DNA from: Mucilaginibacter roseus
GTDB taxonomy: Bacteria > Bacteroidota > Bacteroidia > Sphingobacteriales > Sphingobacteriaceae
Length of the DNA: 64,000 nucleotides
Assembly: GCF_021215455.1 (NCBI RefSeq)
Contig: NZ_JAJPWV010000003.1
Coordinates: 620,001-684,000, forward strand
Direction: 5' to 3'
The number at the start of each line of letters is the position of its first letter. Positions within the stretch are counted from its first letter, which is position 1. A model generated the notes under the pieces. The model ran no database searches. It was not told the origin of the DNA and saw nothing but the letters and a program-made list of their open reading frames with translations. A program made the position numbers and the translations under genes. This document shows positions 35,879-44,492 of the stretch, piece after piece.

Positions 35879-35916
35879 AAAAAGAGCGGCGAGTTTAATA
35901 ACCCGCCGCTCTTTTT
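35879..35916. terminator. Bidirectional terminator between SDR and psd
   Basis: Perfect 13-bp stem AAAAAGAGCGGCG/CGCCGCTCTTTTT with a 12-nt loop. A- and T-runs on both sides serve the convergent genes on both strands. Confidence 0.9.
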
Positions 35917-35932
35917 GTCAAATTGATTTCAG

Positions 35933-36634
35933 TTATGCTTCAGTTGCAACTGTAGCTTTAACGGGTTCAACTACGGCAGGCAGTTCGGCCAGTATGGTAC
36001 GGCCACCTTTTACCACTTCGCCAATGCTAACGTTGATTTTTGACCCTAAAGGCAAAAACAGGTCGACCCTTGAGCCGAATTTGATAAAGCCAAACTGCTG
36101 GCCTTGTTCAACCTCGTCACCTTGCTTTACATACCATACAATACGGCGGGCAAGTGCGCCTGCAATTTGGCGGAACAACACCGGTACCCCCAAATGGTTC
36201 TCGATCACGATAGTAGTACGCTCGTTTTCGGTGGATGATTTTGGATGCCAGGCCACCAAATATTTACCCGGATGATATTTAAAATATTTGACTACACCCG
36301 CTATAGGGTTACGGTTAACGTGCACATTTATCGGGGACATAAATACCGAAAGTTGTATCCTTCTGTCTTTCAAAAACTCGGTTTCCTCTGTCTCTTCAAT
36401 TACTACCACCTTACCATCAGCAGGGCAAAGCACCTTGGTTTCGTCAGTCGCTATGCGTAAGCTCGGGCTGCGGAAAAACTGCAGGATGATAATAAATAGC
36501 AGGAACGACAGAATATAGATTACCCACTTTAACACATACGCCTGCGGAAAATAAAATTGTATGCCCGCGTTAAGCACAAATATAAACAGTATGCAAAGGG
36601 CGATGGAGGTGTAACCTTCTTTATGAATGGTCAT
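35933..36634 (-). CDS. psd: Phosphatidylserine decarboxylase proenzyme, short type
   Basis: A 233-residue membrane-associated enzyme that makes phosphatidylethanolamine, the main phospholipid head group. N-terminal helices (about 10-50) anchor it. Conserved motifs are KVLCPADGKVVVIEE, MSPINVHVNRNPIAG and YFKYHPGKYLVAWHPKSSTENERT. The self-cleavage site generating the pyruvoyl group is the Gly-Ser of IKFGSRVDLFLP (about 187-188), the short archaeal/Bacteroidota-type Psd. It is last in a unit CPBP-DUF2007-cdsA-psd (34-nt gap after cdsA). Confidence 0.92.
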   Translation of the reverse strand: MTIHKEGYTSIALCILFIFVLNAGIQFYFPQAYVLKWVIYILSFLLFIIILQFFRSPSLRIATDETKVLCPADGKVVVIEETEETEFLKDRRIQLSVFMSPINVHVNRNPIAGVVKYFKYHPGKYLVAWHPKSSTENERTTIVIENHLGVPVLFRQIAGALARRIVWYVKQGDEVEQGQQFGFIKFGSRVDLFLPLGSKINVSIGEVVKGGRTILAELPAVVEPVKATVATEA

Positions 36635-36668
36635 GGCACTTTTTTATAAGTTGATTAATGGCGCAAAG

Positions 36669-37472
36669 CTACGCATTTGTTATGAAGTAGAGGTAAGCAT
36701 AAACAATTGGCGCGGCCAATAAAAGCCCGTCAAACCGGTCGAGCAAGCCGCCATGGCCGGGCAGTATGCCGCCACTATCCTTCACATTAATGCTGCGTTT
36801 AAACATGGACTCAATCAGATCGCCCATTGTGCCGAACGTGCTGATTAGTATACCTACCGATACCCATTGTTTCCAATCGTATTCCGTATAATAACGACTC
36901 AAGATAACCGCCACGCCCCCGGTAATCAGTATGCCGCCAATAAAGCCTTCCCAGGTTTTTTTAGGAGAATGGCGCGGAAAAAGCTTTACCCGGCCCAATT
37001 GGCTGCCCACTACGTAAGCGCCGGTATCATTAGCCCAAAGCATCAGCAAAAAGCCAAGGGGAATATGAAAATTAAAGCTGCCGCTTATGAATGCCATGCC
37101 ATGAAAAAATGTAAACGGCGTAATGGTGAACAGCAAGCCTAAAAAGCAATAAGCAATGTTGTTAAATGGCTGTTCAGATTTTTTATACAACTCCTGTATA
37201 AAAATAGACCCTAACAAAACCGGTAGCATAAAGAGCAGAAACTTTGATGGAAAATAGCTTTGCGCCGCGAATGCCAAAAACACAAACGTGCCGTTTAATA
37301 AACCGGTGTACAGGTTTGGGTCGGCAGTGCCTTGTTTAACCAGTCCGTTAAATTCGTGCAGGCAAAAAACGCTCAGCGCTAAGTAAAAAAGGGTGAAAAC
37401 CACGTTGCCAAGCAAAACGGAGCCCAGCATTACTATCACAAAAAAGAAGCCTGTAATGGCGCGTAATCTCAT
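36669..37472 (-). CDS. cdsA: Phosphatidate cytidylyltransferase
   Basis: A 267-residue integral-membrane enzyme converting phosphatidic acid and CTP to CDP-diacylglycerol. About seven to eight hydrophobic segments are visible. The CDS signature is clear near the C-terminus: SINVKDSGGILPGHGGLLDRFDGLLLA. It overlaps the start of the DUF2007 gene by 4 nt (ATGA-type junction), and psd follows, so CDP-DAG synthesis and PE synthesis share a transcript. Confidence 0.95.
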   Translation of the reverse strand: MRLRAITGFFFVIVMLGSVLLGNVVFTLFYLALSVFCLHEFNGLVKQGTADPNLYTGLLNGTFVFLAFAAQSYFPSKFLLFMLPVLLGSIFIQELYKKSEQPFNNIAYCFLGLLFTITPFTFFHGMAFISGSFNFHIPLGFLLMLWANDTGAYVVGSQLGRVKLFPRHSPKKTWEGFIGGILITGGVAVILSRYYTEYDWKQWVSVGILISTFGTMGDLIESMFKRSINVKDSGGILPGHGGLLDRFDGLLLAAPIVYAYLYFITNA

Positions 37473-37681
37473 ATATTAATTTGATTGAGGATCATGATCT
37501 CAATGGCATGGCTAAAATCCTCATGGTGTACATAAACCTCAATGTTGCCAAATGTGCGGTGCGATGAGTCTTGCCGGTTAAGCAATACCGCATCTATCTG
37601 GTGCTCGGTAAGCACCTGTTTAATAATCTCCGATTGATAAAAGTTGGTTGAAGTATAAATCTTTACCCAGTTCTTTTCCAT
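37469..37681 (-). CDS. DUF2007 domain protein
   Basis: A 70-residue soluble protein with the DUF2007 pattern (VKIYTSTNFYQSEIIKQVLTEHQIDAVLLNRQDSS ... IEVYVHHEDFSHAIEIM), a ferredoxin-like alpha/beta fold sometimes called a putative signal-transducing protein related to PII. No function is established. It overlaps both neighbours (1 nt with the upstream protease gene, 4 nt with cdsA), so it is firmly embedded in the phospholipid operon. Confidence 0.9.
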   Translation of the reverse strand: MEKNWVKIYTSTNFYQSEIIKQVLTEHQIDAVLLNRQDSSHRTFGNIEVYVHHEDFSHAIEIMILNQINI

Positions 37682-38613
37682 TAATACTCGGGGATGTTCC
37701 TTTTGCCCGATGCAACATTTTTAAAAATCCAGAACAAAAATAAGATAATTATAAAGCTGATTATATACAGCGGATAATTAAAAATATGATCACTGTTAGG
37801 GTCTATATTACTTTTTTTGTTCTGATATAAATAAGTCGCGATAACCGCTGCACCATTGTTTATAAAATGCGCGAAAACGCCGGGCCATATGCTACCGCTG
37901 TAAGCTGCCATATAACCGAACAAAGCCCCAAGCATCAGCCTTGGCAAAAAGCCGAAAAACTGCATGTGCAGCGCGCTGAAAATTACGGCCGTTATCCAAA
38001 CAGCAGCATGGGTGTTGCCAGTCCATTGCCTGAATATGGTTTGCAGGCAACCACGAAACATAAACTCCTCGCCGATGGCCGGCAAAACGGCAACAATAAG
38101 CATCGATATGATGAAGTGGCCAACACTGTCAAGTTGTAAAACTGACTGTATCATTCGGCCTGTTTCTTCTTCTGATTCGCGCATCCATCGTTCAACGCCC
38201 TTTAAAAAATCAGGCAGTACCATTTGTTGATTAATGTTTACCAGCATCTCCATTACCGGAAACGAGAACAGCATTATGCCGAATACCAGTGGCAGTAACA
38301 GGCGGTTAAAGCCTGTATCAGGTTTAATGTATTCATCTACATCATACATAATATAACGTGCAAAGTAAATTGCCGGAGCCAGGAACATACCGATGGTAGT
38401 ACCGAGCGCGAGTGTTATCTTTACAGCGTCGATAATGGGCTGAGGCGATGTTGGGGATATATTACCAAGCTGATAAAAAACGGCTTTACCATATACTAGT
38501 ACAATAATGGCTATGGCAAGTAAGTTGGCGATAAGAACAAAGCCAATGATTACAGCTATAAGATACAGTAATTGATTTATGGGTTTTATATGATAATCAG
38601 CGCTTTCCGTCAT
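37681..38613 (-). CDS. CPBP family intramembrane metalloprotease
   Basis: A 310-residue membrane protein. Start at ATG 38613 (MTESADYHIK) is chosen because the longer open frame reaches into the divergent dusB gene. About eight membrane segments; the Abi/CAAX protease motifs are EEFMFRGCLQTIFRQW (EExxxR, about 200) and the later HFINNGAA. The family includes CAAX prenyl endopeptidases and bacteriocin-immunity proteins. It is the first gene of the CPBP-DUF2007-cdsA-psd unit. The substrate is not predictable. Confidence 0.88.
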   Translation of the reverse strand: MTESADYHIKPINQLLYLIAVIIGFVLIANLLAIAIIVLVYGKAVFYQLGNISPTSPQPIIDAVKITLALGTTIGMFLAPAIYFARYIMYDVDEYIKPDTGFNRLLLPLVFGIMLFSFPVMEMLVNINQQMVLPDFLKGVERWMRESEEETGRMIQSVLQLDSVGHFIISMLIVAVLPAIGEEFMFRGCLQTIFRQWTGNTHAAVWITAVIFSALHMQFFGFLPRLMLGALFGYMAAYSGSIWPGVFAHFINNGAAVIATYLYQNKKSNIDPNSDHIFNYPLYIISFIIILFLFWIFKNVASGKRNIPEY

Positions 38614-38627
38614 GTTTATAAAAATCG

Positions 38628-38635
38628 TATTTTTG
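38628..38635 (+). promoter_or_regulatory. Candidate -7 element of dusB
   Basis: TATTTTTG matches TAnnTTTG, 19 nt before the dusB ATG and within the 41-bp divergent spacer. Confidence 0.4.
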
Positions 38636-38654
38636 CAGGGCTTAAAGATAAGGG

Positions 38655-39647
38655 ATGTCTGTACGAATAGGAAATATTGATTTAGGAGAGTTCCCGCTGC
38701 TGCTGGCGCCGATGGAAGATGTGAGTGATCCACCTTTCCGTTACGTGTGCAAGCAAAATGGTGCGGATATGATGTATACAGAATTCATCTCGTCCGAGGG
38801 ATTGATACGTGATGCAGCCAAAAGCATCAAAAAGCTGGATATTTTTGAATATGAGCGCCCCATAGGCATTCAGATATTCGGTAGTGACATTGAGCACATG
38901 CGAGAAGCTACCGAAATTGCCACCCAGGCCGGGCCCGACCTGATGGATATAAATTATGGATGCCCGGTTAAACAGGTGGCCTGCCGCGGCGCAGGTGCCA
39001 GTTTACTGCAGGATATTGACAAGATGGTAGCCATGACCAAGGCAGTTGTTGAAGCAACCCATTTGCCCGTAACCGTAAAAACCCGTTTAGGCTGGAACGA
39101 TGATACAAAAAATGTGTACGAAGTTGCAGAACGCTTGCAGGATGTTGGTATTAAGGCTTTAACTATACATGGCCGTACCCGTGCCCAGATGTATAAAGGC
39201 GTGGCAGATTGGACGCTGATACGCGATATTAAGAAAAACCCGCGTATAGATATACCTATTTTTGGTAATGGGGATATTGATTCGCCGCAAAAGGCTGCCG
39301 ACTGGCGGATGGAGTATGAAGTGGACGGTATGATGATTGGCCGTGCATCTATTGGTTATCCATGGATATTCAGGGAAGTAAAACATTTTTTTAAGACAGG
39401 CGAATTTTTAGATGGCCCAACCGTTGCCGAGCGGGTTGAGGTGTGCCGTACCCATTTAGAGAAATCAATAGAATGGAAAGGCCTCAAAACGGGCATTTTT
39501 GAGATGCGCAGGCATTATTCAAATTACTTTAAGGGCATCAATCATTTTAAGGAATACCGCATGCGTTTGGTTACTGCCGCCACGCTTGAAGAAGTTCAGG
39601 ATATACTTTCTGAAGTTGAATTAAAATATTCGGCAGAAGTGGTGTGA
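38655..39647 (+). CDS. dusB: tRNA-dihydrouridine synthase (DusB type)
   Basis: A 330-residue FMN flavoprotein that reduces specific uridines of tRNA. Motifs include LLLAPMEDVSDPPFRYVCKQNGADMMYTEFISS, MDINYGCPVKQVACRGAGASLL with the catalytic Cys, VKTRLGW, LTIHGRTRAQMYKG and GNGDI. Length and motifs fit DusB. Divergent from the CPBP gene, with 41 bp between starts. ApaG follows 48 nt downstream on the same strand. Confidence 0.92.
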   Translation: MSVRIGNIDLGEFPLLLAPMEDVSDPPFRYVCKQNGADMMYTEFISSEGLIRDAAKSIKKLDIFEYERPIGIQIFGSDIEHMREATEIATQAGPDLMDINYGCPVKQVACRGAGASLLQDIDKMVAMTKAVVEATHLPVTVKTRLGWNDDTKNVYEVAERLQDVGIKALTIHGRTRAQMYKGVADWTLIRDIKKNPRIDIPIFGNGDIDSPQKAADWRMEYEVDGMMIGRASIGYPWIFREVKHFFKTGEFLDGPTVAERVEVCRTHLEKSIEWKGLKTGIFEMRRHYSNYFKGINHFKEYRMRLVTAATLEEVQDILSEVELKYSAEVV

Positions 39648-39695
39648 TTTTTGACTGAACTTTTTAAATTTGACTAACACCAAGAATCTTTGATC

Positions 39696-40082
39696 ATGGT
39701 TACTACAATTACTGACGGCGTCAGGGTCTCCGTCGAGACCATATATCAGCCGGAATATTCTAACCCTGCGAACGAACATTTTATGTTCGCATATAAAATT
39801 AACATTGAAAATATGGGTGCTTACGCTGTACAGCTAATCAGCAGGCACTGGGTAATATTTGACTCAAACGGTGTAAAGCGCGAAGTTGAAGGCGAAGGTG
39901 TTGTTGGGCAGCAGCCTGTTATTGAACCCGGCAATTCGCACGAATATGTTTCAGGCTGTAACCTGAAAACCGATATGGGTAGCATGAAGGGCGAGTATCA
40001 CATGGTACGCCTGCTTGATAGCGCTCAATTTGATGTAACTATTCCTGAGTTTCAACTAATAGCGCCTTACCGCATGAATTAA
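39696..40082 (+). CDS. apaG: ApaG (DUF525) family protein
   Basis: A 128-residue immunoglobulin-like protein. The ATG at 39696 (MVTTITDGVRVSVET) is chosen over an in-frame TTG two codons upstream. The family pattern FMFAYKINIENMGAYAVQLISRHWVIFDSNG ... VVGQQPVIEPG appears in the expected order. ApaG is linked to Mg/Co resistance in enterobacteria; molecular function is uncertain. It follows dusB and ends in a good terminator. Confidence 0.93.
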   Translation: MVTTITDGVRVSVETIYQPEYSNPANEHFMFAYKINIENMGAYAVQLISRHWVIFDSNGVKREVEGEGVVGQQPVIEPGNSHEYVSGCNLKTDMGSMKGEYHMVRLLDSAQFDVTIPEFQLIAPYRMN

Positions 40083-40122
40083 CGATACTCATATAAGTTT
40101 ATCTTATTTATAAAATTTAAAG

Positions 40123-40147
40123 CCCGGATGTTTTGTTTACGTCCGGG
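40123..40147 (+). terminator. Terminator after apaG
   Basis: Stem CCCGGA/TCCGGG with a 13-nt loop, followed by a run of seven T. Located 41 nt after the stop. Confidence 0.75.
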
Positions 40148-40244
40148 TTTTTTTGTTGGCTATGGCCTGGCTTAATTATTATATTCGATCAATTGTGTTT
40201 AAAACATTTCGCACCTTTGCACATCTACATACCCAAGGAACAAT

Positions 40245-41426
40245 ATGTCATTAGCCGATTTTTTTTCACCAATAGACCTGAAGCGTATAACGCCAAAAAA
40301 AGGCTATTACACCAGTCAGTTAGGGCAAAAAATTGAGCACTATTCGGTTGATTTTCCTGATCTGGAACAAAAGATCGACATAGCCATTATAGGTGTGCAG
40401 GAAGGGCGTAATGCTGATAACAACGATGGTTGCTCGCATGGGCCGGATCATGTTCGCGAAAAGCTTTACGTCCTGAACGAAGGTAACTACACCACAAAAA
40501 TTGTTGACCTGGGTAACATCAGGCAGGGTGCTACAGTTACCGATACGTATTATGCCCTCAAAACGGTAGTTGAAGAACTGATCAAACAGGATATTTTCCC
40601 ATTGATTATTGGCGGCAGCCAGGATCTGACTTATGCCCAGTATCTGGGTTATGAAAAGCTGGAACAGAAGGTTGACCTGGTCGTGATCGATTCGCACTTA
40701 GATATTGAGGACGACCCGCATCAAGAGAGCATCGAAACTACATCATCATCGTATCTTAATAAAATACTTTTACATCAGCCTAACTATCTGTTCAATTTCA
40801 GTAACCTGGGCTACCAAACCTATTTTGCCAGCCAGGAGAGCCTGCGCGTAATGGAAAAGCTGTACTTTGATGTGCATCGTTTGGGTGAGTTGAGCGGGCA
40901 AGTTGCCGTTACGGAGCCAATCATTCGCAATGCCAACATGATCAGTTTTGATATCTCGGCCATACGCTCGGCGGAGGCTATGGGTAACGCTAATGCATCA
41001 CCAAATGGTTTTTATGGCGAGGAGGCGTGCCAGTTATGCCGGTATGCTGGCTTTAACGATAAGTTGACCTCGATTGGGTTTTACGAGTACAACCCCGCTT
41101 ATGACAGTAACGGCCAAACTGCCATGTTGCTGGCGCAAATGATTTGGTGTTTTGTAGATGGCTTTTATAACCGCAAGCGCGATTTTCCGCTCAATCCAAA
41201 ATCGCAGTACCTAATATACAAAACCAGTTTGAAGCATGACGACCATGAGCTGGTGTTTGTAAAAAGCAAAAAATCCGACCGTTGGTGGATGCAGGTACCT
41301 TACCCTACACATGGCTCCATGAATGAGCGTTTTCACCTGGTGCCTTGCCGGTACGAAGATTATAAAACCGCCGTGTCTGGCGAAATGCCCGACTTATGGT
41401 GGCGCACTTATCAAAAACTGGCCTGA
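40245..41426 (+). CDS. Arginase/formimidoylglutamase-fold protein
   Basis: A 393-residue ureohydrolase-fold protein, annotated as formimidoylglutamase in many Bacteroidota. The metal-site motifs are partly altered: GGSQD at about residues 123-127 where arginases have GGDHS/GGxH, DSHLD at 149-153 (canonical DAHxD retained in Asp and His), and SFDISAIR where the family has SxDxDxxDP (second Asp replaced by Ser). Thus only some manganese ligands remain. Either the site is rearranged or the protein is not a canonical hydrolase. No histidine-degradation genes are nearby. Confidence 0.78.
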   Translation: MSLADFFSPIDLKRITPKKGYYTSQLGQKIEHYSVDFPDLEQKIDIAIIGVQEGRNADNNDGCSHGPDHVREKLYVLNEGNYTTKIVDLGNIRQGATVTDTYYALKTVVEELIKQDIFPLIIGGSQDLTYAQYLGYEKLEQKVDLVVIDSHLDIEDDPHQESIETTSSSYLNKILLHQPNYLFNFSNLGYQTYFASQESLRVMEKLYFDVHRLGELSGQVAVTEPIIRNANMISFDISAIRSAEAMGNANASPNGFYGEEACQLCRYAGFNDKLTSIGFYEYNPAYDSNGQTAMLLAQMIWCFVDGFYNRKRDFPLNPKSQYLIYKTSLKHDDHELVFVKSKKSDRWWMQVPYPTHGSMNERFHLVPCRYEDYKTAVSGEMPDLWWRTYQKLA

Positions 41427-41461
41427 TACAATTAGGTAGTTATTTACACGTTAATCAGTTA

Positions 41462-42643
41462 ATGAAAAAAATATTGTTCGCCGTGGCCTTTTTATTGCCG
41501 GCAATGGCTTTTGCGCAAACAGATGCGCCCTTTAAAATAAACGGAAAACTGGGTAAGCTCAACGCGCCCGCTAAAGCCTACCTGGCATATCGCGTAGGCG
41601 ATAATAATGTTACTGATTCGGCTGTGTTCAACAATGGCACCTTTGAGTTTAACGGCCGTATAATTGAGCCTACCAATGCTACCTTGTTTATTGATCGCCG
41701 GGGTATTGGTTTTGACCGCTATGTTGACCTGAACTTTCCGGATGGTGGTCCATCAAAAACAGCGGAAATGCTGCCATTCTTCATCGGCAAGGAAAGTTTT
41801 ACTATTACCGGCACAGATTCGGTAAGTAAGGCAACGATCAACGGGTCAAAAATAAATGATGACAATAAAAAGCTGACTGACCTGCTAAAACCAATCAACG
41901 AGAAAGCTAAAAAAATAAACGCTGAAGCTGCTACCGCTACCGCCCAGCAAAAGGGTTCAGCATCATTCCAAAACAGTATGCAGGCTAAGTACAAAGCGCT
42001 GCAAACCGAACAAAAAGCGGTGATGAGGAAATTTATCACTGAAAACCCGGATAGCTTTATCAGCCTGCTGGCAGTCAGCTCGCTGGGTGGCCCTTCACCG
42101 GAGCCATCAGAAATTGAGCCTTTGTTCGGTAAATTGAGTGATGAACTCAAAAACTCATCGGGTGGCAAGGCTATTCAAAGCGCATTAGAAAGCTTGCGCA
42201 GCACCGCCATTGGTGCCATAGCGCCGGACTTTACGCAGAACGATGTAAACGGCAAGCCTGTAAGCCTGTCGTCATTCAAGGGCAAATATGTATTGATCGA
42301 CTTTTGGGCATCGTGGTGCGGCCCGTGCCGTACAGAGAACCCCAATGTGGTAAGAGCCTATTACCTATATAAGGACAAAAACTTTACGGTACTTGGAGTG
42401 TCGCTTGATAAGCCAAGTGCTAAAGACGCATGGCTGTCCGCCATAAAACAGGACGGGTTGGTGTGGACACAAGTATCTGACCTTAAGTACTGGAACAACG
42501 AAGCAGCGGCATTGTACGGTGTACGCTCCATCCCGCAAAACTTTTTGATTGGTCCCGATGGCAAGATCATCGCCAAAAACCTGCGCGGCGACGACCTTGA
42601 TGATAAGCTTGCCGAACTATTAGGCAGTAAAAAGAAATCGTGA
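41462..42643 (+). CDS. TlpA-like thiol-disulfide protein with DUF4369 domain
   Basis: A 393-residue exported protein. Start at ATG 41462 gives a standard signal peptide (MKKILFAVAFLLPAMAFAQ); the longer frame reads back into the preceding gene. Residues about 25-120 are DUF4369 (FKINGKLGKLNAPAKAYLAYR). A helical linker follows. The C-terminal redoxin domain (about 255-390) has PDFTQNDVNGKPVSLSSFKGK and the active site WASWCGPCR, plus GVRSIPQNFLIGPDG (cis-Pro). It is likely a periplasmic reductant, and part of a lineage-expanded family. A bidirectional hairpin separates it from hisS. Confidence 0.9.
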   Translation: MKKILFAVAFLLPAMAFAQTDAPFKINGKLGKLNAPAKAYLAYRVGDNNVTDSAVFNNGTFEFNGRIIEPTNATLFIDRRGIGFDRYVDLNFPDGGPSKTAEMLPFFIGKESFTITGTDSVSKATINGSKINDDNKKLTDLLKPINEKAKKINAEAATATAQQKGSASFQNSMQAKYKALQTEQKAVMRKFITENPDSFISLLAVSSLGGPSPEPSEIEPLFGKLSDELKNSSGGKAIQSALESLRSTAIGAIAPDFTQNDVNGKPVSLSSFKGKYVLIDFWASWCGPCRTENPNVVRAYYLYKDKNFTVLGVSLDKPSAKDAWLSAIKQDGLVWTQVSDLKYWNNEAAALYGVRSIPQNFLIGPDGKIIAKNLRGDDLDDKLAELLGSKKKS

Positions 42644-42650
42644 TGTAACG

Positions 42651-42678
42651 GTTAAAACAGGCTTAGGCCTGTTTTAAC
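42651..42678. terminator. Bidirectional terminator hairpin, hisS/TlpA
   Basis: Perfect 12-bp stem GTTAAAACAGGC/GCCTGTTTTAAC with a 4-nt loop, overlapping the hisS stop at 42663. Only short T-runs follow, so termination strength is uncertain. Confidence 0.55.
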
Positions 42679-44438
42679 GCCTCAACAATTTCATTGGCGG
42701 TTAGCTTTTGCTGTTCGCCGGTCAGCATATTTTTAAAGGCAAGTTCGCCGCTTTGTATTTCTTCGCTGCCAATTAATATGGTATAAGCTATCTGCTTATT
42801 ATTGGCGTAATCCATTTGCTTTTTGATTTTGGCACCGGCCGGGTAAAGCTCGGCTTTAATGTCTTGCGCACGCAGCTTTTGTAAAAGCGGCCAGGCGTAG
42901 GCTTCGGCATCTTTATCGAAGCAGCATATCAGCGCTTTGGTGCTTTGCACCGCCGCGATAGGGAACAGGTTAAGCTCCTCCATCACATCATAAATCCTAT
43001 CGGCACCAAAGCTGATACCCGCGCCGGTAAGGTTTTTTAGTCCGAACATACCTGTAAGGTCATCATATCGGCCGCCGCCGCCAATGCTCCCCATCTGCAC
43101 CTCGTTGGTTTTAACCTCGAAGATAGCGCCGGTGTAGTAGTTCAAGCCGCGGGCAAGGGTAATGTCCAATTCTAAAACCGCCTTTTGTAATGGCGCAGCA
43201 TTAATAAAGTTCAATACGGTTTCAATTTCATCGCAACCTTTAAGTCCGGTTGCTGATGTGGCTAAAGCCTGACGCAGACTGGTCAGCTTTTCGGTATTTG
43301 TACCTTGAAGCAAGATCACCGGTTTTAGCTTTTCAATATCTTGCTCAGTAAAGCCCTTGGTAATTAGTTCAGCAGTAACACCATCCATGCCTATTTTGTC
43401 CAGCTTATCAATGGCTACGGTAAGATCAATAATACTATCGCTTTTGTTGATAACTTCGGCGATTCCTGATAGTATTTTTCTATTATTGATTTTTACAGTA
43501 AAATCCTTCAGTCCAAGTTTGCTTAAAGCTTCATCATATATCTGCACAAATTCAGCTTCGTTAAGCAGCGAATCAGACCCAACTACATCGGCATCACACT
43601 GGTAAAATTCACGGTAACGGCCTTTTTGCGGCCTGTCGGCACGCCAAACCGGTTGCACCTGGAAACGCTTGAACGGAAAGGTAATATCATTTTGGTGCTG
43701 CACTACGTAGCGCGCGAATGGAACGGTCAGATCGTAACGCAGGGCTTTCTTTGATATGCTTGAAGTCAGAGATTTATTATTTAATCGCTTCGTAATTACT
43801 GTTTCATGTGCAATAATTCTTTGCAAATTGCTGTTTTTATTCAATAGGTATTCAAATCCTTTACTGATCTCTTCTATTCTAGAACCAATATTTTCTATAC
43901 TAAAATAGTATCTAAACCTATTTTTAAAGGGACGAAATTTAGGGCTTTCGCCCTTCCTAAATAGATATGCAACAAACACCCTCTTAATTGACAAAAAATA
44001 ATGAGGAGATTTAATTTCAGAAGTAAACAATTCTGAATACAATTTATCTGTAAGATAATCCTTTAAATATATATCCCCCTCCTTTAAAAGCTCGGAATCC
44101 ATCTCAGCAATTTGTCTGGAAAAATCAACTGAAATTTGTTTAAATATGCTTTTGACAGATGCTTCTAATTCAAAATCTTCAATTTTCGACGATAATTCTT
44201 TACTTAAATCAGATGCATATTCTCCTGACTCAAGTATTTTAAATATCAATCTATCGCCTTCGTCACCGTATTTCCCCATTAGCGTATCAGAGTTCTCCAT
44301 AGCGGGGGTTTCTATTTGCTGATAACCATATTTACGAAAAACCGACTTAATGGTATCAAATATAAAGTTACGCTTTGCCATTTCGGCCGGAGAGAAATCA
44401 CGGGTGCCCTTTGGTACTGATGGTTTGATGGATGCCAT
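42663..44438 (-). CDS. hisS: Histidine-tRNA ligase with an inserted AT-rich segment
   Basis: A 591-residue class II aminoacyl-tRNA synthetase. Start at 44438 (MASIKPSVPKGTRDF) has a -7 promoter element 5 nt upstream, excluding the longer frame. Recognisable: motif 1 region KYGYQQIETPAMENSDTLMGKYGDEGDRLIFKI, ALRYDLTVPFARYVV, motif 2 PVWRADRPQKGRYREFYQCD, histidine-binding RGLNYYTGAIFEV, motif 3 GGGRYDDLTG, GISFGADRIYDV, and a C-terminal anticodon domain. Residues about 75-225 (nt 43766-44216) replace what is normally a loop of some 25 residues, and are much more AT-rich than the rest. Family members are about 455-460 residues; see findings. Confidence 0.93.
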   Translation of the reverse strand: MASIKPSVPKGTRDFSPAEMAKRNFIFDTIKSVFRKYGYQQIETPAMENSDTLMGKYGDEGDRLIFKILESGEYASDLSKELSSKIEDFELEASVKSIFKQISVDFSRQIAEMDSELLKEGDIYLKDYLTDKLYSELFTSEIKSPHYFLSIKRVFVAYLFRKGESPKFRPFKNRFRYYFSIENIGSRIEEISKGFEYLLNKNSNLQRIIAHETVITKRLNNKSLTSSISKKALRYDLTVPFARYVVQHQNDITFPFKRFQVQPVWRADRPQKGRYREFYQCDADVVGSDSLLNEAEFVQIYDEALSKLGLKDFTVKINNRKILSGIAEVINKSDSIIDLTVAIDKLDKIGMDGVTAELITKGFTEQDIEKLKPVILLQGTNTEKLTSLRQALATSATGLKGCDEIETVLNFINAAPLQKAVLELDITLARGLNYYTGAIFEVKTNEVQMGSIGGGGRYDDLTGMFGLKNLTGAGISFGADRIYDVMEELNLFPIAAVQSTKALICCFDKDAEAYAWPLLQKLRAQDIKAELYPAGAKIKKQMDYANNKQIAYTILIGSEEIQSGELAFKNMLTGEQQKLTANEIVEALKQA

Positions 44439-44442
44439 GCGG

Positions 44443-44450
44443 CAAAGGTA
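44443..44450 (-). promoter_or_regulatory. Candidate -7 element of hisS
   Basis: TACCTTTG on the minus strand fits TAnnTTTG and ends 5 nt before ATG 44438. The longer upstream frame would start beyond it, so this element decides the start. Confidence 0.45.
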
Positions 44451-44478
44451 AAAAAAATACCATGTCCTAATTAAATAG

Positions 44479-44486
44479 TAGCTTTG
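44479..44486 (+). promoter_or_regulatory. Candidate -7 element of surE
   Basis: TAGCTTTG fits TAnnTTTG and ends 7 nt before ATG 44493. The in-frame TTG at 44484 falls inside it, supporting ATG 44493. The divergent hisS element is 29 nt away. Confidence 0.45.
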
Positions 44487-44492
44487 CAGTCT

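Noticed and set aside
38614-38733. Longer start for the CPBP protease
   Set aside because: It would run through the dusB promoter and into the dusB coding region; ATG 38613 begins a normal first segment.
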